DNA of 34,908 nucleotides from Burkholderiaceae bacterium (GTDB lineage: Bacteria > Pseudomonadota > Gammaproteobacteria > Burkholderiales > Burkholderiaceae), in NCBI GenBank assembly GCA_947482555.1, contig CANKKB010000004.1, forward strand, positions 1-34,908, written 5' to 3'. This document shows positions 15,443 through 23,070 of the stretch, piece after piece; position 1 is the stretch's first letter, and each line of letters opens with the position of its first letter. Under the pieces are notes generated by a model. It was not told the origin of the DNA. It was given only the letters and a program-made list of their open reading frames with translations, and searched no databases. The translations under genes were made by a program, and so were the position numbers.

Positions 15443-16341
15443 TGAAGGCGTTTTATACAGATCACTTTGTCTTGCCTTTGCCCGCTGGGCATCGATTTCC
15501 CATGGAAAAATATTCTCGTTTACGTGATCTAGTCGCAGCACTTCCAGAGGTGAAACTCCTTGAGGCTCCAAGCGCAACGGATACACAAATTCTATATGCC
15601 CATGATCCAGCTTATTTAATTAAGGTTCTTAAGGGTAATTTAAGTCCCGGAGAACAAAGAGAAATAGGTTTTCCTTGGAGCGAAAAAATGGTTGAGCGTT
15701 CACGCAGATCTGCCGGTGCTAGTGTTGCTGCTGCCAAAATAGCCTTTAACGAGGGAATCGCAGCTAATCTTGCTGGCGGTACACACCATGCCTATCGAGA
15801 TCAAGGAAGTGGTTTCTGCGTATTTAATGATGCTGCAATTACGGCTAGAACGTTACAAAAAGAAATTAATCCTAAATTAAAAATTGCAGTGATTGACTTA
15901 GATGTACATCAAGGTAATGGCACAGCCTCTATTTTAAAAAATGATCCTTCGATTTTCACCTTATCTATTCATGGCAAAAATAACTTTCCCTTCACTAAGG
16001 AGCAAAGTGATCTAGATATTGATTTGCCTGACGGTTGCGATGACCAAAATTATCTGCATGCCCTTGAAGCCGCTCTTGAAGAGCTCAATACGCGCTTTTC
16101 AGTAGATTTCATTATTTATCTGGCTGGCGCAGATCCACACGAGCATGATCGACTAGGCAAATTAAAACTAAGTAAAAATGGAATGCAAAGAAGAGATGAA
16201 ATGGTCTTTCAATATGCAAAGGAAGGCCAAATACCTTTGGCCCTCTCAATGGCAGGAGGGTATGGTAAAAATATTGAGACTACAGTTGAAATTCATTTTC
16301 AAACAGTTCAATCTGCCTTAAAATTTCAGCAACAATACTAG
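15442..16341 (+). CDS. Histone-deacetylase/AcuC-like zinc amidohydrolase
   Basis: 299 residues, one deacetylase domain. It has GGTHHAYRDQGSGFCVFNDA with the charge-relay His115/His116, IDLDVHQGNGTA with zinc ligands Asp154 and His156, AGADPHEHDRLG with the third ligand Asp231, and MAGGYG near the end. All catalytic residues are present, so it should be an active zinc deacylase. Bacterial relatives deacetylate acetyl-CoA synthetase lysines, polyamines or acetoin-related substrates; the substrate here is not indicated. The GTG start overlaps the DUF2237 stop. Confidence 0.93.
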   Translation: MKAFYTDHFVLPLPAGHRFPMEKYSRLRDLVAALPEVKLLEAPSATDTQILYAHDPAYLIKVLKGNLSPGEQREIGFPWSEKMVERSRRSAGASVAAAKIAFNEGIAANLAGGTHHAYRDQGSGFCVFNDAAITARTLQKEINPKLKIAVIDLDVHQGNGTASILKNDPSIFTLSIHGKNNFPFTKEQSDLDIDLPDGCDDQNYLHALEAALEELNTRFSVDFIIYLAGADPHEHDRLGKLKLSKNGMQRRDEMVFQYAKEGQIPLALSMAGGYGKNIETTVEIHFQTVQSALKFQQQY

Positions 16342-16376
16342 TTGATTTAGCGATCCTGTCTCAGGCTCATCTTCGG

Positions 16377-16573
16377 CTATTTGTCGTAATCATTAGCAAA
16401 GTGGTGGTTTTTGTCACGATGATGCGCTTCATCATTACGTACAGCAATTACAAAATCCCGTAGGGTTGCGCTGGACTTAAAAAGGTATCTGCAAAAAAAC
16501 GCATGCCTTTAGTGAAAGCTAGTGCAACTCGATCAGAAAATTGAAGGGGTTTGTAGTGGTCAATCTGTTTCAT
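16377..16573 (-). pseudogene. aox: Alternative oxidase relic with the middle deleted
   Basis: From ATG 16573 the frame reads MKQIDHYKPLQFSDRVALAF followed by TKGMRFFADTF, the start of a bacterial alternative oxidase. A few codons later, in another frame, the sequence reads LRDFVIAVRNDEAHHRDKNH and ends HFANDYDK with a stop at 16377. That is the normal C-terminus of the enzyme, with the last E-x-x-H di-iron ligand motif (E-A-H-H). The roughly 130-150 residues between, including the other iron ligands and membrane-binding helices, are missing. The cyanide-insensitive ubiquinol oxidase has therefore been lost. The rest of the 16342-16702 gap holds no gene I can support. Confidence 0.8.
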
Positions 16574-16702
16574 AGAAAATACTTTAATTGATTTTTAGAT
16601 TTTATGCCCCAATGATAATTGGCAGCCATCACCTGCATTTAAGCAAGGGGCTCAGTCCTACATGGAGTAAAGCAATTTCTATTATGTAACTTTCTAAATA
16701 CT

Positions 16703-16891
16703 CTAGCTTGACTTGGTGGGATCAGTAGCGCTTGCTACTAGCGTTTTTTCGTCTTTGGGCTGGACTGGCATTACTTCCAAGCTTGGGGGTGCCATTTTGC
16801 TTCCATTCCATACCTGTCCACACCAGCATTCTCCTGCATCATTAATGATGCAAACACCTGAACCACAACACCGCTCATCTGACTTACTCAT
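16703..16891 (-). CDS. Small Cys-rich protein, probably metal-binding
   Basis: 62 residues: MSKSDERCCGSGVCIINDAG, then ECWCGQVWNGSKM and a Pro/Lys-rich tail. The spacing C-C-x(4)-C-x(8)-C-x-C suggests a small zinc or Fe-S knuckle. I recall similar short 'CCGxGVCIIN...GECWCGQVWxG' proteins in betaproteobacteria, without known function. It has no signal peptide. It lies just upstream, in the same direction, of the alternative oxidase relic. Confidence 0.7.
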   Translation of the reverse strand: MSKSDERCCGSGVCIINDAGECWCGQVWNGSKMAPPSLEVMPVQPKDEKTLVASATDPTKSS

Positions 16892-17085
16892 TTTTTACTC
16901 CCAATCATTCAATTACTTTTATTTAATATTTGCTATCTAATGGTTTTTTTTCAAATATAGGGCTCATTGCAGCCTATATTAAGTCCTTTTGAAAAATTTT
17001 GCTTACTGGTTTACAGCAAAGAATTTAATACCCATACTAGTTAATATCGTCCGTGCCATCGTAGAAACTAAGCAAATAGATTGGG

Positions 17086-17241
17086 CTACTTCTTGGGTAC
17101 TTTTTTTCGACAAGCAGCGGAGCAATACTTAATTGACTCCCAATTCTTTTCCCAAGATTTTCTCCAGGTCATTTCTTTTTTACAGACTACGCAAAACTTG
17201 CTCGGTAGATAGCTCTTATTACCCTTAAAAGAAGTGTTCAT
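17086..17241 (-). CDS. DUF2256 mini zinc-finger protein, 51 residues
   Basis: A short minus-strand gene encodes MNTSFKGNKSYLPSKFCVVC, then KKEMTWRKSWEKNWESIKYC and SAACRKKVPKK. Cys17, Cys20, Cys40 and Cys44 form a C-x2-C/C-x3-C zinc-finger pattern. The sequence fits DUF2256 exactly ('SKxCxVCxRPMTWRKKWxxxWxxVKYCSxxCR'). It starts seven bases after the photolyase stop codon on the same strand, so it is the third gene of the photolyase operon. Its small size makes it easy to miss. The role is unknown; context suggests a link to photolyase/cryptochrome biology. The remaining bases between 16892 and 17085 show no gene. Confidence 0.85.
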   Translation of the reverse strand: MNTSFKGNKSYLPSKFCVVCKKEMTWRKSWEKNWESIKYCSAACRKKVPKK

Positions 17242-17248
17242 TTAAGCT

Positions 17249-18784
17249 CTAAAGATCATTTAAATGATTAAGTACATATTCAGCATGCGCAACAATGGAT
17301 GTCTGATCATCATCGCTAATTCGTTTTAAATTTGCAGTCATTAAACGAGTACGGGGATTTGATTCAAATTGGGTGCGATGCTTGATTAAGAAGTTCCAAT
17401 ATAAGGTTGTGACAGGACATGCCATTTCGCCAAAACGAATTTCTGGCTTGTATTTACAGGATTCGCAGTAATTGCTCATCCGTTTAATATAAGCGCCACT
17501 AGCTATATAGGGCTTACTTGTAAAACGACCACCATTAGCAAAAAGTGCCATTCCTGCAGTGTTAGGCAGCTCTACCCACTCAATTGCATCAACATAAATT
17601 GCCAAGTACCAGTCACATACAGCGGAGGGTAAGATTTCAGCTAATAGGGCAAAATTTCCTGTGACCATCAGACGTTGAATATGATGCGCGTATCCATATT
17701 TAAGTGTTTGACCTATGGCATCTTTCATACAGGACATATGGGTTTTGGCATTCCAATACCAATTGGGTAAAGCACGATGGTGGTCATAAAAGTTATCTTG
17801 AGCTAACTTAGGCATATCCAGGTAATACATTCCCCTTACAAACTCTCTCCAACCCAATATTTGACGAATAAATCCCTCAACACTAGATATTTCTAAAGCA
17901 TATTTTTGTGAAGCTTGTAATACAGCAGCAATTACTTCTCGTGGATTCAGTAGTTTCAAATTCAGAGAGCTAGAGAGAATGGAGTGCCAACCAAAAGGAG
18001 TATCTGTCCACATGGCATCCTGAAAAACCCCAAAATGTCTTAACCGGTATTCGGTAAAGTAGTCCAAGGCTTCAAGAGCTTGTGCACGAGTAACTGGCCA
18101 CCGAAAGTCATCTAAAGCCCCAGGGTGCTTTTCGTAATTGCATTTTACAAATTCAATTACTTCCTGCGTTATTGCATCTGGTTCAAATAAAGCAGGAGTT
18201 TCAATAATTCCAGGGCCTTTTTTTGGATAAGACTTACGGTTATCTTGATCAAAATTCCATTGACCACCTTCGGGATTACCGTCAGCATCGACTAAAATAT
18301 GATGGGTCTTACGCATTAGGCGATAAAAATATTCCATCCGGAATTCTTTTTTTCCAGCAGCCCAATCATTAAACTCTTGATGCGAGCAAAAGAAATGATT
18401 ATCTTCGCGCATTTCTAAGCAGATAGATAAGTCTTTTGCCAACCCCTCTATCTCCAGCTTTAAGCGAAATTCACCAGGCTCAATACAGATCAAATGGGTA
18501 ATCTGCTCGCAAACTATTTTGTCCTTTAGTGTCTCGACTATGGATAGAGGTGAGTTTTGAATGTAACAGAGGGGATATTTAAGCTCCTTTAGCCTGCCTG
18601 CAAAGTGCCGCATGGCCGATAAAAATAGTGTGATCTTCGCTTTATGTGACCAAACATATTGCGCCTCTGGAATTGACTCGATCATAACCACCTCATCGAC
18701 TTTGAAATCAAAATCTCTAAGGGCGGCTCCATTTTCGTCTAACTGATCACCAAGAATCAGAACTAGTTTTTTAAGTGGCTTCAT
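17249..18784 (-). CDS. phrB: Fe-S (6-4) photolyase / prokaryotic cryptochrome (PhrB/CryPro type)
   Basis: 511 residues, full length. The N-terminal alpha/beta antenna domain begins KKLVLILGDQLDENGAAL, and the C-terminal half is the all-helical FAD domain, with SVEGFIRQILGWREFVRGMY and YGYAHHIQRLMVTGNFALL. Four Cys at 352, 440, 443 and 456 are spaced exactly like the 4Fe-4S ligands of Agrobacterium PhrB (350, 438, 441, 454), so this is an iron-sulfur bacterial cryptochrome/photolyase that repairs UV (6-4) photoproducts with blue light. Its ATG overlaps the stop of the TIGR03643 gene (ATGA). It forms an operon with TIGR03643 upstream and DUF2256 downstream. Confidence 0.95.
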   Translation of the reverse strand: MKPLKKLVLILGDQLDENGAALRDFDFKVDEVVMIESIPEAQYVWSHKAKITLFLSAMRHFAGRLKELKYPLCYIQNSPLSIVETLKDKIVCEQITHLICIEPGEFRLKLEIEGLAKDLSICLEMREDNHFFCSHQEFNDWAAGKKEFRMEYFYRLMRKTHHILVDADGNPEGGQWNFDQDNRKSYPKKGPGIIETPALFEPDAITQEVIEFVKCNYEKHPGALDDFRWPVTRAQALEALDYFTEYRLRHFGVFQDAMWTDTPFGWHSILSSSLNLKLLNPREVIAAVLQASQKYALEISSVEGFIRQILGWREFVRGMYYLDMPKLAQDNFYDHHRALPNWYWNAKTHMSCMKDAIGQTLKYGYAHHIQRLMVTGNFALLAEILPSAVCDWYLAIYVDAIEWVELPNTAGMALFANGGRFTSKPYIASGAYIKRMSNYCESCKYKPEIRFGEMACPVTTLYWNFLIKHRTQFESNPRTRLMTANLKRISDDDQTSIVAHAEYVLNHLNDL

Positions 18785-19050
18785 TTATTTTTATACTGGG
18801 TTGGGCAGTACGCACGATCTACTGACTTACTTCGAAGGGCGACATGCTTGGTTACTCTCCCAGTTACTCGCTTACGCCACAGCTCAAAAGAGCCGCGCTT
18901 GAGCTCATGACGCATTAATTGAATCACTTGAGCCTCAGATAAGCCAAATGATTTCTCAATTACGTCAAATGGGGTCCGGTCCTCCCAGGCCATTTCAATC
19001 AGGCGGGACTTATCAGACTCAGAAAGTGTTTTTGATAATAATTTTGGCAC
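18781..19050 (-). CDS. TIGR03643 family protein (photolyase operon)
   Basis: 89 residues. The core SRLIEMAWEDRTPFDVIEKS and FGLSEAQVIQLMRHELK, then SFELWRKRVTGRVTKH, is the TIGR03643 signature. It looks like a helix-turn-helix-sized basic module and could bind DNA or RNA. It is the first gene of the photolyase operon and is translationally coupled to phrB through an ATGA overlap, a conserved arrangement in marine and freshwater bacteria as far as I recall. Function not established. Confidence 0.88.
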   Translation of the reverse strand: MPKLLSKTLSESDKSRLIEMAWEDRTPFDVIEKSFGLSEAQVIQLMRHELKRGSFELWRKRVTGRVTKHVALRSKSVDRAYCPTQYKNK

Positions 19051-19109
19051 TCAGCAAGTTTATGACTTATTTACTAAACTTGTACTACACATTAATTTTT
19101 TAAAATAAT

Positions 19110-19457
19110 ATGATTGGGAAAATTCGCCAGAAACTGATTTCGCTTGCTCCAAGTCCATACCTAAAAATGGTAGATTTGGTGTGTCCTATCTGCGACCGTA
19201 CCATCCCAGAATCTCATAAGGATGCTCATCACCTAGTACCTAAGTCAAAGGGTGGAAAAAATACTGCATTTCTCCATCGAATTTGTCATCGTCAAATACA
19301 TGCCCTCTTTACGGAAACTGAACTAGCCACACAATTTAACAATGCCGCAGCCCTTCAAGAGCACCCTGAAATGCAACGATTTATTCATTGGGTTAAATCG
19401 AAGCCAAATCACTTTTATGAAAAATCACGCAAAAGTACACGCTTGAGAGAAACTTAA
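19110..19457 (+). CDS. HNH nuclease-like protein
   Basis: 115 residues. The HNH motif is clear: VCPICDRTIPESHKDAHHLV (a C-x-x-C zinc knuckle and the catalytic His pair), then PKSKGGKNTAFLHRICHRQI and HALF. This is a small standalone HNH protein of the type often found next to photolyase genes; it is divergent from the photolyase operon across 59 bases. Neither ATG 19110 nor ATG 19167 (residue 20, just before VDLVCP) has a good ribosome site, so the start is uncertain. DNA cleavage activity is inferred from the motif. Confidence 0.85.
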   Translation: MIGKIRQKLISLAPSPYLKMVDLVCPICDRTIPESHKDAHHLVPKSKGGKNTAFLHRICHRQIHALFTETELATQFNNAAALQEHPEMQRFIHWVKSKPNHFYEKSRKSTRLRET

Positions 19458-19499
19458 CAATCAATTAAATGAAAGATGAAAAAAAACCACCGCTATCAG

Positions 19500-20897
19500 T
19501 CATATATTTAATTGGATAATTTGATTTTTATAAGCCCCATTTATTGCTTTTTTCACAATCTTATAAATATCTAAGTCAAACTCCGCCTCACCAGAATCGG
19601 CAAGCTCGTATATCTCATCCTGATTAATGGCAATACCTAAGTAACACCACTTATCAAGCACAATCATTTCTGCGCCATCTTTAATGGCTATTGGGCCACG
19701 ATATGGCCAAATTTTAATTTTGTATAACTCCAGTACAGTTTGAAGCTGTAAATTATGCATTTCAGTAGAGGTTAAGCCGATACATGCACCCCCACATTGC
19801 TTTACTTGAAAACCAAAACAGGGCTTCCCACTTTCAAATTTTTCTAATCCCAATAATGCCTCGCATAAGCGATACTTTTTGGCGATGGCCTTTAAATAAG
19901 AGTTGGCCTCTCTTTTGCAGTAAAACAATCCATATAGATTATCTTGAACGCCAGGCAGTAAATCCTGATGGGTTATGAGAAATGGCTTGAGTAAGCCTGT
20001 AGCATCTTTGTTCAAACTCCAGGCACAAAGATCTTTTGAGCGACGTAGCTTGATATTCATACTTGGCATTCGCTCTTTAATTAATCTAGATTCTAAAATC
20101 AATGCACTTAATTCACCGCCCGTTTCTATCCAGTCAATATCTTTCACCTGTAGCAATAATTTCATTTCTTTGCGCTGAGTTAATGCACCTTGAAAGTGAC
20201 TCATTACCCTACTTCTTAAAGAAATACTCTTACCGATATAAAGTGGTACTTTATTTTCTCCATAAAAAATGTAGCAGCCAGGGTTATCGGGAATGGAGTC
20301 GACTAAACATTGATCAATATTAGGGGGTAGAGTCATATTTCCCAATAATTGATTTATGGCTTTTAGCAATCGATCCTTACCCACCAACCTCTCACAAACC
20401 CTCCAAAACTGGAGTAGAAGGTCAGCATCACCAAGGGCTCTATGTCTAGCACTCACGTGTAAATCATGAGCCTTGATAATTGTGTCTAAATTATGACGCG
20501 CTTGATCTGGAAAAAGTAACCTAGATAATTTAACGGTGCACAATACTTTAGGCTTGAAATCAATCCCAATTCTCTTAAAGGATGCTTTGATAAAGCCGTA
20601 GTCAAATTGGGCGTTATGAGCTACGAATATTTTTCCCTCTAGCTCTTTTTTAATTTGCTCTGCTAGTTCTTCAAAACCAGGTTGATCCAAAACCATTTGT
20701 GGAGATATGCCAGTGAGTCTTTGAATATTTTGCGGAATAAAGGTGCCCGGATTAATGAGTCTTTCCCAGGCTTTAACCTCGCCATTTATTAGGGTTTTGA
20801 TGCCAATTTCTGTAATACGATCACGCTCAAAATGAGATCCGGTAGTTTCTATATCTACAAAAGCAAGTATTGGATTAGTGTCGTATTGATCTTTCAT
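19500..20897 (-). CDS. DnaQ-like 3'-5' exonuclease fused to a GIY-YIG (UvrC/Cho-like) nuclease
   Basis: 465 residues. Residues 10-175 form a DEDDh exonuclease: Asp15 and Glu17 in AFVDIETTG, Asp99 in VAHNAQFDYGF, and His152 and Asp157 in RHRALGDADLL. Residues 203-290 form a GIY-YIG nuclease: PGCYIFY, LYIGKS, and the catalytic Arg228 in SLRSRVMSHF. The C-terminal region (GKPCFGFQVKQCGGACIGLT) has the Cys pattern of UvrC-type proteins. Similar fusions are known as Cho-like or 'pol III epsilon/UvrC' proteins, thought to act in excision repair. It is monocistronic and located close to the photolyase operon. Confidence 0.92.
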   Translation of the reverse strand: MKDQYDTNPILAFVDIETTGSHFERDRITEIGIKTLINGEVKAWERLINPGTFIPQNIQRLTGISPQMVLDQPGFEELAEQIKKELEGKIFVAHNAQFDYGFIKASFKRIGIDFKPKVLCTVKLSRLLFPDQARHNLDTIIKAHDLHVSARHRALGDADLLLQFWRVCERLVGKDRLLKAINQLLGNMTLPPNIDQCLVDSIPDNPGCYIFYGENKVPLYIGKSISLRSRVMSHFQGALTQRKEMKLLLQVKDIDWIETGGELSALILESRLIKERMPSMNIKLRRSKDLCAWSLNKDATGLLKPFLITHQDLLPGVQDNLYGLFYCKREANSYLKAIAKKYRLCEALLGLEKFESGKPCFGFQVKQCGGACIGLTSTEMHNLQLQTVLELYKIKIWPYRGPIAIKDGAEMIVLDKWCYLGIAINQDEIYELADSGEAEFDLDIYKIVKKAINGAYKNQIIQLNI

Positions 20898-20956
20898 GAA
20901 TATCTACAGCCAAAACAAAGAAAGCATCCTTCCTTTAGTAATAAGAATAAACGGGG

Positions 20957-21118
20957 TTATTCATTCATTATTTTACAAACAGAGCCTGATATAGTAATTA
21001 AGAAATATAACGCCATACCAATAACAAAGATTAAATAGTCGCCGCTGCTGAAAAATTGCAATAAGCCCACTATTACTGAGCCCAAGGCAAGAATACTAAG
21101 TATTGATTTAGCAAACAT
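20957..21118 (-). CDS. Small two-helix membrane protein, 53 residues
   Basis: A minus-strand gene from ATG 21118 encodes MFAKSILSILALGSVIVGLL, then QFFSSGDYLIFVIGMALYFL and ITISGSVCKIMNE. Two hydrophobic spans are separated by a short polar turn. GGGA lies about nine bases upstream of the ATG. It ends 60 bases before the exonuclease/GIY-YIG start and could share its transcript. No family recognised. Confidence 0.6.
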   Translation of the reverse strand: MFAKSILSILALGSVIVGLLQFFSSGDYLIFVIGMALYFLITISGSVCKIMNE

Positions 21119-21200
21119 ATTGAATCCCAAAAGTTGAATTTTTAATATTAATCAATCTTAAGACAAAACTAGATTTCATGCCGAACATGATTTGACATAC

Positions 21201-21236
21201 TGGTGCGCCTAAGAGAGCTTGAACCTAACACGAAAG
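21201..21236 (-). repeat. tRNA-derived repeat, copy 4a (tandem)
   Basis: The minus strand reads TTAGGTTCAAGCTCTCTTAG, then GCGCACCAGTA: a T-loop, T-stem, acceptor strand and CCA end, with the CCAGTA flank also seen at 31333. It lies 16 bases past copy 4b in the same direction. Confidence 0.55.
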
Positions 21237-21252
21237 TAGTTTTGGTATTTCT

Positions 21253-21297
21253 TGGAAGGCCCGCCAGGACTTGACTCTGGGACCAAAGGATTCTCTA
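21253..21297 (-). repeat. tRNA-derived repeat, copy 4b (tandem)
   Basis: The minus strand reads AGAGAATCCTTTGGTCCCAG, then AGTCAAGTCCTGGCGGGCCT and TCCA. It shares the CCTGG T-stem form and the AGAATCC start with the copy at 14824. It lies 26 bases before the YggT start codon, but on the opposite strand. Confidence 0.6.
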
Positions 21298-21323
21298 GGG
21301 CTCACACCCTCTACAATATGTAA

Positions 21324-21869
21324 ATGTTGATACAAATCATAAACCTACTACTACAGGTATTCGTAAGTATTGTCGCCGGGGCCTGTCTTTTGCGTTGCTA
21401 TATCCAGTGGCTTGGTTCTAATCTTGGGGCTGGTCAAATTAAATCTATTGGGTCTTACTTATTCCCTCTAACCAATTGGATCATTCTGCCAATTCGCCGA
21501 ATTATCCCCAGCCTAGGTCGATTCGATACTGCTAGCTTTCTTGCTGCCTATGTTCTCGTTTTAGGCAAAACAATTATCTTATCTTGGATATCTGGGCTAT
21601 CACCTTTAACTTTATTCTCGCTGATTTTTACTGCGATTGAGCTTTTAGACTTATCCATTTCGGGCCTCATTGGGCTAGTTTTTGCAAGCGTCATTCTCTC
21701 TTGGATCAGTGCTGGCTCTCAAATCCAATACCTTATAGCTCTTTTAGTCGAACCACTTCTTAGACCCATTCGACGAGCAATACCCCATCTAGGCGCCCTT
21801 GACCTATCTCCAATTGTCTTATTATTGATTTTGCAAGTACTGCAGATTGTTTTAAGCAGTCTAAAGTAA
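21324..21869 (+). CDS. yggT: YggT family membrane protein (two YGGT domains)
   Basis: 181 residues with two repeats of the YGGT unit: LLRCYIQWLGSNLGAGQIKS with TNWIILPIRRIIPSLGRFDT, and later ILSWISAGSQIQYLIALLVE with LLRPIRRAIPHLGALDLSPI. Four to five membrane helices are expected. The family is linked to cytokinesis/osmotic protection and to SepF-like or proC-yggT loci in other bacteria, but its role in proteobacteria is unresolved. It is monocistronic here. Confidence 0.92.
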   Translation: MLIQIINLLLQVFVSIVAGACLLRCYIQWLGSNLGAGQIKSIGSYLFPLTNWIILPIRRIIPSLGRFDTASFLAAYVLVLGKTIILSWISGLSPLTLFSLIFTAIELLDLSISGLIGLVFASVILSWISAGSQIQYLIALLVEPLLRPIRRAIPHLGALDLSPIVLLLILQVLQIVLSSLK

Positions 21870-21892
21870 AAAAAATTCAACCCCTAGAGTTG
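21868..21892 (-). terminator. Terminator-like hairpin after tRNA-derived repeat copy 5
   Basis: The minus strand reads CAACTC, loop TAG, GGGTTG (21892-21878), then AATTTTTTTT. The six-pair stem includes one G-U pair. The T-run is on the minus strand, so it serves the PsiE-like gene's direction, 13 bases past the end of the repeat copy. Confidence 0.6.
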
Positions 21893-21905
21893 GTATTGTG
21901 ATTCT

Positions 21906-21948
21906 TGATGAAGCCCAAGAGGACTTTAACCTGGGACCAAAGTATTCC
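21906..21948 (-). repeat. tRNA-derived repeat, copy 5
   Basis: The minus strand reads ACTTTGGTCCCAGGTTAAAG, then TCCTCTTGGGCTTCATCA. It matches the consensus T-arm and acceptor, but the CCA end has decayed (TCA). It begins 25 bases after the stop of the PsiE-like gene. Confidence 0.6.
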
Positions 21949-21973
21949 GGTTTGTGTGCGTTTCCTCGCGCTA

Positions 21974-22339
21974 TTAACTATCTTTAGCTATGTTGACACG
22001 ACTAATGATCCAGCAAGCTCCAGCAATTAAGATAATAGCCCCGCTCTCATAGATCAAAATTGCAGGATTCCCATCTTTACCCTGAAGGATAATTAATCTA
22101 CTCAATGCAGTCATGGCGATAAATAAAGGTATCGTTATTGGGATGCGGTGGCTAGCATAAAAGGCTGCTAGCATCCCCAGCACCTCTGCATAAATAAACA
22201 TCAGCAAAAGGTCCTGCAACTCTACACGACGACTACCAGTTAGGGAAATAATTTCTTGGACCATCGCTGCAATAGTAAAAAGAGCAATAATAATCAGGAA
22301 TAATTTTTCCACTAAACCAATGATATTTTTCACATTCAT
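21974..22339 (-). CDS. PsiE-like (phosphate-starvation-inducible family) membrane protein
   Basis: 121 residues with four hydrophobic helices. LVEKLFLIIIALFTIAAMVQ, the middle ELQDLLLMFIYAEVLGMLAA with YASHRIPITIPLFIAMTALS, and RLIIL match the PsiE family (PF06146 type). It is an inner-membrane protein whose name comes from phosphate-starvation induction in E. coli; its biochemical role is unknown. No Pho box was recognised upstream. It is followed by a tRNA-derived repeat and a hairpin with a T-run. Confidence 0.8.
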   Translation of the reverse strand: MNVKNIIGLVEKLFLIIIALFTIAAMVQEIISLTGSRRVELQDLLLMFIYAEVLGMLAAFYASHRIPITIPLFIAMTALSRLIILQGKDGNPAILIYESGAIILIAGACWIISRVNIAKDS

Positions 22340-22421
22340 ATGCTCACCTTTTTAATTTGAATTTCAGCTACGCAAACACATTAATATGTCTAAAAAAATA
22401 TTAGGGACATCTCTAGGTAAG

Positions 22422-22454
22422 AAAAACGACTTAGGAATTTCTCCCTAAGTCGTT
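22422..22454 (-). terminator. Strong intrinsic terminator after the CHRD gene
   Basis: Arms AACGACTTAGG (22425-22435) and CCTAAGTCGTT (22444-22454) are perfectly complementary over 11 bases with an eight-base loop. On the minus strand the stem leads into five T. The tRNA-derived repeat copy 6 lies between the gene stop and this hairpin. Confidence 0.88.
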
Positions 22455-22462
22455 AATTTCAT

Positions 22463-22503
22463 TGCTGGGTCCAAGAGGACTGAAACCTGAGATCAAAGGA
22501 TGC
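22463..22503 (-). repeat. tRNA-derived repeat, copy 6
   Basis: The minus strand reads GCATCCTTTGATCTCAGGTT, then TCAGTCCTCTTGGACCCAGC and A: anticodon-stem remnant, T-arm, acceptor strand, and a decayed CCA. It begins seven bases after the CHRD stop codon and is followed nine bases later by a strong terminator. Confidence 0.6.
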
Positions 22504-22510
22504 ACAATCC

Positions 22511-22930
22511 TTAAGGTTTAAGTTGGGCTCTAATTTCGCCAGGCTTGTTAGTTGCGCTGTGAACATTGAGGTAAAGATTTCCATTCTTCAAACTTTGAAG
22601 TTGTGCATCTGTCAATTTGGCGCCAGCAGGAGCTGACCAAATATTGTCTGCAGTTTTAGTAAATGGCACGATTACGGGACCATTTTGACCCATTGGCGCT
22701 TCATGAATATGAGCCATTGTTCCTTCAACACCAGTGGTAGTAATTGTTCCTGATACTGCTCCATCTGGAGCAACCATAATTGAACCCACTCCGGAAGCCG
22801 AGGTCATTACAGGGGGAACTTCTTGGGCCCCAGAAAGAGTTACTTTCATTGATTGCGCCGAAACGGCTAAAGAGAGCATTCCAAAACCTAAGCCAATTAG
22901 TGCTTTACTTAAAATTCGTTGTGTTTTCAT
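22511..22930 (-). CDS. Secreted CHRD-domain protein
   Basis: 139 residues. The signal peptide ends in LAVSAQ. The CHRD domain follows: VTLSGAQEVPPVMTSASGVG, then VSGTITTTGVEGTMAHIHEA with the conserved A-H-I-H, and LYLNVHSATNKPGEIRAQL at the end. CHRD was named from the BMP inhibitor chordin; bacterial members are exported single-domain proteins of unknown role. It has its own strong terminator and is probably monocistronic. Confidence 0.93.
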   Translation of the reverse strand: MKTQRILSKALIGLGFGMLSLAVSAQSMKVTLSGAQEVPPVMTSASGVGSIMVAPDGAVSGTITTTGVEGTMAHIHEAPMGQNGPVIVPFTKTADNIWSAPAGAKLTDAQLQSLKNGNLYLNVHSATNKPGEIRAQLKP

Positions 22931-23000
22931 TCATATCTCCTAGGTTGTTTAACAAACTCATTCTAAACAAATTTAAGAATATAAAACCATCATATAAGTA

Positions 23001-23036
23001 AGGGCTTTTGAAAAACTTTTTTGATATAAAAGCCCT
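23001..23036. repeat. Inverted repeat in a divergent promoter region
   Basis: AGGGCTTTT (23001-23009) and AAAAGCCCT (23028-23036) are perfectly complementary, with an 18-base A/T-rich loop. It is 35 bases before the start of the 61-residue gene and 71 bases before the CHRD start on the other strand. It could be a 5'-leader hairpin or an operator. Confidence 0.4.
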
Positions 23037-23070
23037 AAAATGGTTCTTCTTGTAATAAGCCCTGAGATTT

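Noticed and set aside
16355-16385. Possible forward-strand copy of the tRNA-derived repeat (CCTGTCTCAGGCTCATC)
   Set aside because: The match is short, lacks a T-loop and CCA end, and overlaps the alternative oxidase relic.
16648-16675. Another possible forward-strand copy (GGCTCAGTCCTACATGGAG, then TAAAG)
   Set aside because: Only the T-arm-like part matches and the acceptor strand is missing; not better than chance for AT-rich DNA.
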